Shown here one piece after another: positions 9,371 through 17,126 of a stretch of 64,000 nucleotides of DNA. Both the position numbers and the translations under genes were made by a program. The notes beneath the pieces were generated by a model. The model saw only the letters and a list, made by a program, of their open reading frames with translations, was not told where the DNA came from and did not search any database. Location of the stretch: NCBI RefSeq assembly GCF_000317535.1, contig NC_019757.1, forward strand, positions 4,553,501 to 4,617,500. The letters run 5' to 3'. The stretch is from Cylindrospermum stagnale PCC 7417. GTDB lineage: Bacteria; Cyanobacteriota; Cyanobacteriia; Cyanobacteriales; Nostocaceae. The stretch's first letter is position 1, and the number at the start of each line of letters is the position of its first letter.

Positions 9371-10681
9371 ATGGGACAAAAATTGTTATTTAAACCTACC
9401 AACCAAGGGTTAATTCCATTAGTAATTGCGGCTACTGCTGTTACAGGTGTAATTGCTGTTTATGGGATTTCTCAATTTGGGCAAGTTGGTAAAACGGCTT
9501 CATCTGACATTGTAGAAACCAAGCCGATTGCCCCAAAAGTGACGGCATTAGGACGATTGGAACCAGAAACAGAGATAATTAGCTTGTCTGCGCCGTTGGC
9601 GTTGAATGGCGATCGCATTTCCCAAATCCTCGTCAAAGAAGGCGATCGCGTGACATCGGGACAGGTGGTGGCAATTTTAGACTCCCGCGATCGCTTGCAA
9701 AATGCTGTAATCGAGTCAGAGAAACAAGTCAGAGTTGCCCAAGCGAAACTGGTGCAAGTGAAAGCCGGGGCAAAAACCGGAGAAATCCAGGCACAGCAGT
9801 CTAGTGTGGAACGCATACAGGCCCAGGGACAAGGAGAAAGACTTGCTCAAGAACAAGCGATCGCTAGATACATAGCACAATGGGAAGGAGACAGAACCGC
9901 CCAAGAAGCAACAATTAGGAAGTTAGAAGCCGAACTCAACAACGCCCAAGCCGAAGAGCAGCGTTATCAGCAGCTATATTCTGAAGGTGCCATTTCTAGT
10001 TCGATAATTGACAGCAAGCGCTTGGTTGTGGAAACGGCAAAACAGCAAGTGGGGGAAGCCAAAGCAGTTCTGAACCGGATTAACGCCACCGCTAACAAGC
10101 AACTAGCCGAAGCTAGAGTCACACTTAACCGAATTAAAGCTACTGGTAATAAGCAAGTTAGTGAAGCAAAAGGCACACTCAGCGGTATTGCCGAAGTCCG
10201 TTCTGTAGATGTAGCCGTAGCACAAGCAGAAGTTGAAAGTGCGATCGCCGCACTTAAACGCGCCCAAACTGAGTACCAAGCAGCTTATATCAAGGCGCCA
10301 ATCCCTGGGCAGATCCTCAAAATCAATAAAAAAGCCGGAGAAAAGACAGAGCAAGCGATGTCTAGCACAAATACAACTGGCATTGCAGACTTAGCGCAAA
10401 CCGACCAGATGATGGCAGTAGCAGAAGTTTATCAAACAGATATTAGTAAAGTCAAATTGGGACAAAACGCCGTTATTACCAGTCAGGCATTTGCCGGCGA
10501 ACTGCGCGGCACCGTCACCCATATAGGCTTACAAGTCAACCGACAAAACGTCTTCGCCAGTGAGCCTGGAGAGAACCTTGATCAACGAGTGATTGAGGTG
10601 AAAATCCGCCTTAATCCTGAAGACAGCCAGCAAGTTTCCGGTTTGACCAACTTACAGGTGCAGACAGCAATTGAACTGTAA
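9371..10681 (+). CDS. devB: DevB-type membrane fusion (HlyD-like) subunit of an ABC exporter
   Basis: A 436-aa periplasmic adaptor. An N-terminal membrane anchor (about residues 14-34) is followed by a short beta domain (VTALGRLEPETEIISLS), the first half of a lipoyl domain (VKEGDRVTSGQVVAILD), a long Ala/Gln/Glu-rich coiled-coil hairpin (about 100-300), the second lipoyl half (AAYIKAPIPGQILKINKKAGE) and a beta-barrel region. This architecture matches the DevB family. Members of that family in heterocystous cyanobacteria export glycolipids together with a TolC-like channel (established knowledge). The gene is followed by devC and devA. Several paralogous exporters usually exist per genome, so the substrate here is unknown. 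Confidence 0.9.
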   Translation: MGQKLLFKPTNQGLIPLVIAATAVTGVIAVYGISQFGQVGKTASSDIVETKPIAPKVTALGRLEPETEIISLSAPLALNGDRISQILVKEGDRVTSGQVVAILDSRDRLQNAVIESEKQVRVAQAKLVQVKAGAKTGEIQAQQSSVERIQAQGQGERLAQEQAIARYIAQWEGDRTAQEATIRKLEAELNNAQAEEQRYQQLYSEGAISSSIIDSKRLVVETAKQQVGEAKAVLNRINATANKQLAEARVTLNRIKATGNKQVSEAKGTLSGIAEVRSVDVAVAQAEVESAIAALKRAQTEYQAAYIKAPIPGQILKINKKAGEKTEQAMSSTNTTGIADLAQTDQMMAVAEVYQTDISKVKLGQNAVITSQAFAGELRGTVTHIGLQVNRQNVFASEPGENLDQRVIEVKIRLNPEDSQQVSGLTNLQVQTAIEL

Positions 10682-10700
10682 AAGTTGATTTAACCCTAAG

Positions 10701-10720
10701 AATAACGAATGTTCGGTATA
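10701..10720. promoter_or_regulatory. Candidate TetR operator 2, before devC
   Basis: AATAACGAATGTTCGGTATA repeats the motif found at 8681-8700, with arms CGAA-TG-TTCG. It lies in the 70-base gap between devB and devC. No convincing -35/-10 pair was found around it, so it could be an internal operator or a roadblock site. Confidence 0.5.
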
Positions 10721-10751
10721 GATTGGTGTGGCATGGCTGAGGAGGCTGTCA

Positions 10752-11918
10752 ATGGTTAGTAAAATGCTTCGCAAAACTCCGCTGGCCTGGCGGCAGTTAA
10801 TGAAAGAAAAGACGCGGCTAGCAATTGCGATTGCAGGCATTGGCTTCGCAGATATGCTGATGTTTCTGCAATTGGGGTTTAAAGATGGGCTTTATGACTC
10901 ATCAGTAACACCACATCGCAACTTACAGGCAGATTTGATTTTAATTAATCCCCAATTTCAAACCCTAGGGGCGGCGAAAACCTTTGGCAGAGAGCGACTT
11001 TACCAGACCTTGAGTTATGACGGTGTAGCCTCAGTGACTTCACTCTACATCGGCCTTGGGCAGTGGCGGAATCCCGAAACGCGCATTCAACGCTCTATTT
11101 TGGTGTGGGGTTTTGATCCGGCACAACCCGCCTTTAAATTCCCGGAAATTCAACAAAACCAAGATCAACTTAAGCAATTGTACCAAGTTCTGTTTGATCG
11201 CGCAGGTCGTGCAGAATTTGGGGCGGTTGCTGATAATGTCAAAAAAACAGGCAACTTTGAAACGGAACTGAGTGATAAAGCTGTCAGCGTCAAGGGCTTG
11301 TTTACTAACGGTGCTTCCTTTGTGGCCGATGGCAATGTGATCAGCAGTGACTCTACTTTTTTGCAAATATTCCCCAAGCGAAAGCGCGATCGCATCGATG
11401 TTGGCTTAATTATTCTCAAGCCTGGGACTGATGTAGAACTTGTGCGATCGCAACTAGCCGCAAGACTACCCAAAGATGTCAAAGTTCTCACTATCGAAGG
11501 GTTTGCCGACATCGAAAAAGAGTACTGGGCAACCAGCACCGCCATTGGTTTCATCTTCGGTATAGGTGTCGGCGTTGGCTTTATCGTCGGCATTGTGATT
11601 GTTTACCAAATCCTCTACTCCGATGTTTCTGAGCATCTGCCAGAATACGCCACCCTCAAAGCAATGGGCTATAGCGATAACTATCTACTATCCGTCCTGA
11701 TCCAAGAGGCATTACTTTTAGCCATATTGGGTTATATCCCCGGATTCATCCTTTCGATTGGACTGTATCACGTTGCCGCTGGTGCGACAATGTTACCGAT
11801 CGCCATGACGTTAGATCGAGCAATAAATGTATTAACTTTGACAGTTATTATGTGTAGTTTCTCTGGGGCGATCGCTATGAGAAAGCTACGTTCTGCTGAT
11901 CCCGCCGATGTTTTTTAG
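10752..11918 (+). CDS. devC: DevC-type ABC exporter permease
   Basis: A membrane protein of 388 aa from the chosen ATG, which has AGGAGG six bases upstream; a GTG at 10728 would add eight residues but lacks such a site. The N-terminus KTPLAWRQLMKEKTRLAIA is the DevC hallmark. It is followed by one membrane segment, a large extracytoplasmic MacB-like region (about residues 45-250) and three C-terminal membrane segments including IGFIFGIGVGVGFIVGIVIV. It forms the channel of the DevBCA exporter with DevA. A candidate TetR operator sits just upstream. Confidence 0.9.
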   Translation: MVSKMLRKTPLAWRQLMKEKTRLAIAIAGIGFADMLMFLQLGFKDGLYDSSVTPHRNLQADLILINPQFQTLGAAKTFGRERLYQTLSYDGVASVTSLYIGLGQWRNPETRIQRSILVWGFDPAQPAFKFPEIQQNQDQLKQLYQVLFDRAGRAEFGAVADNVKKTGNFETELSDKAVSVKGLFTNGASFVADGNVISSDSTFLQIFPKRKRDRIDVGLIILKPGTDVELVRSQLAARLPKDVKVLTIEGFADIEKEYWATSTAIGFIFGIGVGVGFIVGIVIVYQILYSDVSEHLPEYATLKAMGYSDNYLLSVLIQEALLLAILGYIPGFILSIGLYHVAAGATMLPIAMTLDRAINVLTLTVIMCSFSGAIAMRKLRSADPADVF

Positions 11919-11930
11919 ATAAAAAATTTT

Positions 11931-12677
11931 ATGTTGCCAGAATCTACACTAGTCACCACCAACGCCCCAGTTCCAGAACCTGCAATTTCTATTCACAACC
12001 TCAACCATTATTTTGGTGCGGGTGCGCTGCGTAAACAAGCATTATTTGAGATTAATTTAGAGATTAACAGCGGTGAAATTGTGATTATGACGGGGCCCTC
12101 AGGATCGGGAAAAACCACGCTGTTGACCCTAATGGGTGGACTACGGTCAGCCCAAGAAGGTAGTCTGCAAATCTTAGGACAGGAAATCTGCGGTGCGAGC
12201 AAGGGGCAGTTAACTAAGCTGCGCCGCCAGATAGGCTATATTTTCCAAGCGCACAACTTGATGACTTTTTTGACAGCTAAAGAAAATGTGCGAATGTCTT
12301 TAGAGTTGCATGACCAGTTTTTGAACCAAGATATCAACGCCAAAGCGATCGCCATGCTAGAAACAGTCGGTTTAGGCGATCGCGTAAATTACTATGCAGA
12401 GAGTTTATCAGGGGGACAAAAACAACGAGTTGCGATCGCCCGCGCCTTAGTCAGTCATCCGCAAATAGTCCTCGCCGACGAACCCACCGCCGCACTTGAC
12501 AAAAAATCTGGGCGCGATGTCGTGGAATTGATGCAGAAGCTAGCTAAAGAACAAGGCTGTACGATTTTGCTAGTTACCCATGACAACCGCATCCTCGACA
12601 TAGCCGATCGCATCGTCTACATGGAAGATGGTCAACTCAAGAGTGATGGCGTAGATGTGGCGACAAAAATGCATTAG
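11931..12677 (+). CDS. devA: DevA-type ABC exporter ATP-binding subunit
   Basis: A 248-aa LolD/MacB-like ATPase. It shows Walker A GPSGSGKTTLL (about residue 55), a Q-loop (IFQAHNL), the signature LSGGQKQRVAIARAL (about 160), Walker B IVLADEPTAALD and the switch His in LLVTHD. It begins 12 bases after devC with no clear Shine-Dalgarno site, consistent with one operon devB-devC-devA. It powers export through DevC. Confidence 0.92.
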   Translation: MLPESTLVTTNAPVPEPAISIHNLNHYFGAGALRKQALFEINLEINSGEIVIMTGPSGSGKTTLLTLMGGLRSAQEGSLQILGQEICGASKGQLTKLRRQIGYIFQAHNLMTFLTAKENVRMSLELHDQFLNQDINAKAIAMLETVGLGDRVNYYAESLSGGQKQRVAIARALVSHPQIVLADEPTAALDKKSGRDVVELMQKLAKEQGCTILLVTHDNRILDIADRIVYMEDGQLKSDGVDVATKMH

Positions 12678-12723
12678 ACACCTATAAATTCAGAGCTAGA
12701 AGCGATTAAGGTTTTACCCCAGA

Positions 12724-13056
12724 GTGACGGAAGAGCGATATAACGAAGCAATTAAAGACTTAACCCAAGCATTAGCTATTGATGAAAATGCCTCTAGTGT
12801 TGCTCGAATGACCGAATTATCTTTATCCCTCAAGGTGAGTTGTTTCTTGTTCCTTTCCCTGCACTGCAATAGTTTACTTGATGATTACCGGGGATTGGGA
12901 AGTGCGATCGCATTTGCTCCCTCTGGTAAAGATCATAATGCGGCGATCAATATATTAAATAAAGCGGCAGGTCATTCCGTCTTTAAAGCCAAGAGCCTCC
13001 TAAGCAATAGCCGGATTGTCATGTTCGCCCCCACTGTAATCGGTACTCCGATTTAG
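12724..13056 (+). pseudogene. Chimeric remnant: TPR fragment plus possible TnpB C-terminus
   Basis: An open frame from a GTG encodes 110 residues with no coherent fold. The first 25 residues (RYNEAIKDLTQALAIDENAS) look like one tetratricopeptide repeat. Residues about 72-100 (GKDHNAAINILNKAAGHSVF) resemble the end of IS200/IS605 TnpB proteins (DRDxNAAxNI). The middle is not recognisable. It is best read as decayed pieces of two genes rather than as a functional protein. Confidence 0.45.
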
Positions 13057-13494
13057 TGGTGGGAGATGTCACGCTAACAGCAGTTTTCGTTTGTTTATCC
13101 TCTATCTGTGGTTGCGCTATGCGCTCTTGTGGTGAACTAAATTCAAAAAAATGTCATAAATGCTCAACAATCGATATCATTAGATTCGCTGATGACTTAT
13201 AAACTAAGCAGTATGGGGCTGATCAAACAGTTAAAAGATAAAGTGATACCAAGTTGTGAATTATATCGGCAGTATTTTACATCCAGAAATAGCCAACTAT
13301 CTTCCACCTTGTAGATTTTCTGCCATTATGCGATCGCGCGATCATCACAGTCCACCCATCCTTGTCAAAATTCACAAAAAGCGCCACATCCCCCACAGGC
13401 TATGATTTTTTCCTCGTCTATAACCAAAAATAAAGTGAAATCCTCAAACAGCGATCTGTTAATCTAGCGTTGTTGCCAAATTAAAAAATGCTAG
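13057..13494. other. Intergenic region without recognised features
   Basis: This 438-base AT-rich gap precedes exbB. It presumably holds the exbB promoter, but no convincing -35/-10 pair, operator or hairpin was identified. Confidence 0.5.
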
Positions 13495-14148
13495 ATGTCT
13501 ATTAGTAATCTGTTTACAGCGGGTGGTCTAGTCATGTGGCCCCTGCTGGGGTTTTCGGTTTTAGCCGTGGCGCTGATTTTGGAACGTGTCAGGTTTTGGA
13601 TCAAAATCAATAGTCGGCAAAACCGCATTGTGCGAGAGGTATTAAAGCTTTATCGCCAAGATAATGTGGTTAGTACTTTAGACTTATTGCAAAAAAACAC
13701 AGATTTACCCATCGCCCGGATTTTTTTAGCAGCTTTAGAATTAGAGGAAGCGACGCCAGAGGAATTTCGTTTAGCATTAGAAAGCGAAGCTCAAGGAGAA
13801 ATTCCCCTACTTAAACGCTTTCAAAACATTTTTGAGACAATCATCGGTCTTGCACCCCTGTTAGGGCTTCTGGGTACAGTTTTGGGATTAATTGCCTCCT
13901 TTGCCTCGTTGAATCTTGGTGATGTGGGAGGTAGTAAAACCTCTGGTGTCACAGCAGGGATTAGTGAAGCATTGGTATCAACAGCTTCAGGATTGGTGGT
14001 GGCGATCTTTACCCTGTTATTTGCCAATACCTTTCGGGGACTGTACCAACGCCAAATTGCTTGGATTCAAGAATATGGCGGACAGCTAGAATTACTCTAC
14101 CGCCGTCGCTATGAAAGAAAAGATAAATCCTATGCGCCTACCAGATGA
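13495..14148 (+). CDS. exbB: ExbB/TolQ/MotA-family proton channel protein
   Basis: A 217-aa membrane protein with three hydrophobic segments: GGLVMWPLLGFSVLAVALIL near the N-terminus, IIGLAPLLGLLGTVLGLIASF in the middle and SEALVSTASGLVVAIFTLLF near residue 170. The latter two carry the conserved LGLLGTVxG and EAL-x-TA-x-GL motifs of the ExbB/TolQ core. With ExbD it couples the proton gradient to a TonB- or TolA-like partner across the periplasm. The gene overlaps exbD, so the pair is translationally coupled. No TonB or TonB-dependent receptor gene is nearby. Confidence 0.93.
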   Translation: MSISNLFTAGGLVMWPLLGFSVLAVALILERVRFWIKINSRQNRIVREVLKLYRQDNVVSTLDLLQKNTDLPIARIFLAALELEEATPEEFRLALESEAQGEIPLLKRFQNIFETIIGLAPLLGLLGTVLGLIASFASLNLGDVGGSKTSGVTAGISEALVSTASGLVVAIFTLLFANTFRGLYQRQIAWIQEYGGQLELLYRRRYERKDKSYAPTR

Positions 14149-14536
14149 GCCAGATATTCCACCTCAGATTAATATTGTGCCGATGATTGATGTCATCTTT
14201 GCAATTTTGACGTTTTTTATCATGTCAACTTTGTTTTTAACTCGGTCGGAAGGGTTACCAGTTAATTTACCCAAAGCGGCGACGGCAACATCACAAGCAT
14301 CAGCAGCACCGATTACTGTGACGGTAGATAAAACTGGAAATATCAGCTTAAACAGGCAACGAGTTTCTCTTGAGAATTTACCAGAGGAAGTACGGTTATT
14401 GATGGGCAATAATACAGAAGCTTTGGTAATTATTAACGCTGATGATGGCGTCCCTTACGGTCAGGCGGTGGGAGTTATGGATCGCTTGCGTCAGGTACAG
14501 GGAGTAAAATTAGCGATCGCTACTCAAAAACCATAA
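14111..14536 (+). CDS. exbD: ExbD/TolR-family biopolymer transport protein
   Basis: A 141-aa protein with a short cytoplasmic N-terminus, a single membrane helix bearing the essential aspartate in NIVPMIDVIFAILTFFIM, and a periplasmic TolR-like domain ending with YGQAVGVMDRLRQVQGVKLAIA. An ATG at 14132 (MRLPDEPD) is an equally plausible start; either way it overlaps the end of exbB. A strong hairpin terminator follows 12 bases after the stop. Confidence 0.92.
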   Translation: MKEKINPMRLPDEPDIPPQINIVPMIDVIFAILTFFIMSTLFLTRSEGLPVNLPKAATATSQASAAPITVTVDKTGNISLNRQRVSLENLPEEVRLLMGNNTEALVIINADDGVPYGQAVGVMDRLRQVQGVKLAIATQKP

Positions 14537-14548
14537 CTCGATCAATGG

Positions 14549-14586
14549 AAAATCGGTAATTTGAGTTTCTGATTACCGATTTTTCT
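14549..14586 (+). terminator. Rho-independent terminator after exbBD
   Basis: Arms AAAATCGGTAAT and ATTACCGATTTT (12 bp, perfect) around an 11-base loop, running into a T-rich tract. It sits directly behind exbD. Confidence 0.75.
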
Positions 14587-14639
14587 CTACCTGTCTAAAG
14601 ACTCTACTATAATGACAAATTGATTTGAGGTAAAACTAG

Positions 14640-14846
14640 ATGACTATTTGGGTAAACGAGCAAATTGATCCATCCGGCCTGATTTATGCCTGTATTGCCT
14701 GTTGTAATGAGTCTCAGGCTCAAGATTGTCATGAATCCTTCCAGAATAATTTGACCGAATTGCAAAAGGAAACCGGTTGGGTAGCGCAATTGCGGATAGT
14801 TGATTCTTGGGATGATGTCCCAGTTAATGCTTTAAAACTCAATTAA
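14640..14846 (+). CDS. Small conserved-looking protein of unknown function (68 aa)
   Basis: A 68-aa acidic protein starting at an ATG with GAGG about ten bases upstream. It contains a CIACCNESQAQDC cysteine cluster (four Cys within about 13 residues), then an amphipathic helix and a C-terminal VAQLRIVDSWDDVPVNALK. The Cys cluster could bind a metal or form disulphides, but this is inference. It follows the exbD terminator and has its own short upstream region. Unrecognised family. Confidence 0.6.
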   Translation: MTIWVNEQIDPSGLIYACIACCNESQAQDCHESFQNNLTELQKETGWVAQLRIVDSWDDVPVNALKLN

Positions 14847-15189
14847 TCGGCTCTTTTATCCCCACTTTGAGTTAAAAATACAACACAAAGACCGGGCGAA
14901 ACTCGGCAGAAAGTCATCCCCTTTTCCTCCTCGATGGCAACTCTCAACAGATAAAAGGGTATGGTTTGTGATTTTCGTTCACCAGATGTGGAGATAGTTC
15001 AGCGAAGCAACCATCACCAAAAAAGGTTAATCCCAGATAAACAGGGGATTAAAACCTCAAACTTTATTCACAAAAACCGCCAGTAAACCTTATCTATCAT
15101 AAAAATTTGATGTATTTTTGCAAGTTTTCAGGGTTATTATCTATAACCAAGGAATAAATTAGAAAACTTGCCCAAACCGAATAAATATA
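14847..15189. other. Leader/intergenic region upstream of the MMADHC-like gene
   Basis: A 343-base gap. The only structure noticed is a hairpin at 15024-15057 (AGGTTAATCCC and GGGATTAAAACCT, one small bulge). No cobalamin-riboswitch core could be recognised by eye. The gap is AT-rich just before the GTG start. Confidence 0.45.
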
Positions 15190-15744
15190 GTGAACTATCC
15201 CCCAGTTTACATTTCGGAGCAAGCCTGTCCTATAAATTTAGTTGGCAAAATGGGACAAGCGGTGCAGATTTCAATTCATAATCCCAGTCAGTATATCTGT
15301 GCCAACTGCGAACAGATATTACCAGATTGGCAACAGCAGCAATTTTTATGGGTGGTGGTTGTCTTGCAGCAAGCACAATATCCACTAGAGGAAAAAACTG
15401 CACAAGCAGAGATAGAGAAAGAAAGGTTGCGAGAAAAGTTTATGCGGTTTGGTTGCGACTTAGCCTTCAATTTGCGCGATCGCGGCTACTTAACAGACTT
15501 GATTGACCCCCGTACCGGCTACCCCTTACTCTCCCACCCCGGAGCCGTTCCCCACGACGACACAGCGGTTGTTAAAGCTTTGCTCGACTATCCCGTAATT
15601 AAAAATAAATGCTGTGTCTTAGTGCATCCCGATTGGGGTACCGCTGTTTATCCCAGCGTCTTGATTTCTGAAGCACCCCCAGACATTATTCAATCTGTCA
15701 CTAAAGGCATAGCACCTATGCACGGATGGACGGAATTTAGCTAG
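15190..15744 (+). CDS. MMADHC-like protein (methylmalonic aciduria and homocystinuria type D family)
   Basis: A 184-aa protein starting at GTG. The C-terminal half carries the family hallmark around DPRTGYPLLSHPGAVPHDD and CCVLVHPDWGTAVYP. In animals MMADHC directs cobalamin between methionine synthase and methylmalonyl-CoA mutase (established knowledge). A cofactor-trafficking or nitroreductase-fold redox role in cyanobacteria is inference. It stands alone and converges with the LRR genes. The last seven codons (15724-15744) recur, mutated, at 17085-17108 and 18513-18536 because they were swept into the neighbouring tandem duplication. Confidence 0.75.
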   Translation: MNYPPVYISEQACPINLVGKMGQAVQISIHNPSQYICANCEQILPDWQQQQFLWVVVVLQQAQYPLEEKTAQAEIEKERLREKFMRFGCDLAFNLRDRGYLTDLIDPRTGYPLLSHPGAVPHDDTAVVKALLDYPVIKNKCCVLVHPDWGTAVYPSVLISEAPPDIIQSVTKGIAPMHGWTEFS

Positions 15745-15768
15745 TAGCATGCATCAGTCTGGAAGCTG

Positions 15769-16923
15769 TTAAAAGCTACAGATGGATTCTGGAATGAAGG
15801 GACAAGCTTTGTCTGGAATCGGGTTATTTTGAATTTCAAGCTTCTCCAATTTTGTCATATTGGACAGAGGTTTGATATCACTGATTTGATTGTAATCGAG
15901 GTCAATTTTAGTTAAGTTATTCAGATTAAACAAAGGTTGAATATTGCTGATTTGATTGTAATCGAGGTAAAGAGAAGTTAAATTAGTCAGATTAGACAAA
16001 ACTTTGATATCGCTGATTTGATTTAAACCAAGATTAAGATAAGTTAAATTTGTCAGGTTGGACAAAGGTTTAATATCGCTGATTTGATTTTCATCGAGTC
16101 CAAGAGAAGTTAAATTAGTCAGATTAGATAAAGGTTTGATATCACTGATTTTATTTTCACTAAGGAGAAGATAAGTTAACTTAGTCAAGTTGGATAAATG
16201 TTTGATATCACTGATTTCATTGTTCCAGAGGTAAAGAGCAGTTAAATTAGTCAGATTAGATAAAGGTTTGATATCACTGATTTTATTTTCAATTAGGGTA
16301 AGATAAGTTAATTTAGTCAGGTTGGATAAAGGTTCGATATCACTGATTTTATTTTCAATTAGGTCAAGGGTAGTTAAATTTGTCAGGTTAGATAAAGGTT
16401 TGATATCGTTGATTTGATTACGACTGAGTCCAAGATAAATTAAATTGGTCAGGTTAGACAAAGGTTTAATATCGCTGAATTCATTTTTAATGAGGTTAAG
16501 ATAAATTAACTTTGTCAAGTTGGATAAAGGTTTAATATCGATGATTTGATTGTAATAGATATTGATACCAGTTAAATTAGTTAGGTTAGACAAAGGTTTA
16601 ATATCGATGATTTGATTGAAGCCGAGGTCAAGATAAATTAAATTATTCAGATTGGACAAAGGTTTAATATCGCTGATTTTGTTTGACCCTAACTTGAGTT
16701 CTTTCAGTTGGGTAAGCTTTTGATTAGCTTGATTACAGTTTTGGGTTTCAGCCACTTTTAATAAAGCGTCAACTGTGCGTCTTGTCTGGGGGGGTAAAGT
16801 TGATTTCTGCTGACACCATTCTATAAAAGTTTTGGGAGTTGTCAGGGGTACAGCTATAGCTGGTGAGATGCAAAAACCCAAGGTAAAAGTAAATAGAGTG
16901 ACAATGGCTAAGGTAGATTTCAT
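15769..16923 (-). CDS. Secreted leucine-rich repeat protein, copy 1
   Basis: A 384-aa protein. The N-terminal signal peptide (MKSTLAIVTLFTFTLGFCIS then PAIA) is followed by an alpha-helical cap with two Cys (FIEWCQQKSTLPPQTRRTVD, then a Cys near residue 58). About 13 internalin-type 22-residue LRRs follow (consensus LSNLTNLTxLxLxxNQISDIKP) and a C-terminal cap with two Cys (DKACPFIPESICSF). The curved repeat scaffold is likely an exported protein-protein interaction or surface-binding module; the partner is unknown. It is the most divergent of three tandem paralogues and ends 24 bases from the convergent MMADHC-like gene. Confidence 0.9.
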   Translation of the reverse strand: MKSTLAIVTLFTFTLGFCISPAIAVPLTTPKTFIEWCQQKSTLPPQTRRTVDALLKVAETQNCNQANQKLTQLKELKLGSNKISDIKPLSNLNNLIYLDLGFNQIIDIKPLSNLTNLTGINIYYNQIIDIKPLSNLTKLIYLNLIKNEFSDIKPLSNLTNLIYLGLSRNQINDIKPLSNLTNLTTLDLIENKISDIEPLSNLTKLTYLTLIENKISDIKPLSNLTNLTALYLWNNEISDIKHLSNLTKLTYLLLSENKISDIKPLSNLTNLTSLGLDENQISDIKPLSNLTNLTYLNLGLNQISDIKVLSNLTNLTSLYLDYNQISNIQPLFNLNNLTKIDLDYNQISDIKPLSNMTKLEKLEIQNNPIPDKACPFIPESICSF

Positions 16924-16998
16924 GTTGAATTTTTGTCTTTGCAGAGTAGATTATTTGTTAGCTGCTATATAGCAATGTATACAAGATTAAATGGCACA

Positions 16999-17034
16999 AT
17001 TCCCGGATTCTCAAAGAAGTCGGGAATGTTTTTG
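16999..17034 (+). repeat. Hairpin upstream of LRR copy 1 (degenerate)
   Basis: Arms ATTCCCG and CGGGAAT with a T-rich stretch on the plus-strand side. It is the decayed version of the hairpin preceding the other two LRR genes. On the minus strand it sits between LRR copy 2 and LRR copy 1. Confidence 0.55.
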
Positions 17035-17084
17035 TTAAAGCATATTTCATCTATAGCGCTTTCTGGTCAAATGCAGTAAAACCA

Positions 17085-17108
17085 GGATGTACGGAAATTA
17101 GCCTGTAG
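17085..17108 (+). pseudogene. Duplicated tail fragment of the MMADHC-like gene (copy in unit 2)
   Basis: Read in frame this is GCTEISL-stop, against GWTEFS-stop at the real gene end (15724-15744). The downstream bases TAGxxxGCATCAG also align. The real stop TAG aligns with CTG here, and the next TAG serves as the stop. Confidence 0.6.
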
Positions 17109-17126
17109 TGTGCATCAGTTCTGAAG

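Noticed and set aside
11165-11593. 142-codon frame antisense to devC
   Set aside because: It is fully inside the strongly supported devC gene and its translation is low-complexity Ser/Thr/Pro, typical of an antisense shadow.
14847-15189. Cobalamin riboswitch before the MMADHC-like gene
   Set aside because: The B12-box and conserved junction sequences could not be found; only a simple hairpin is visible.
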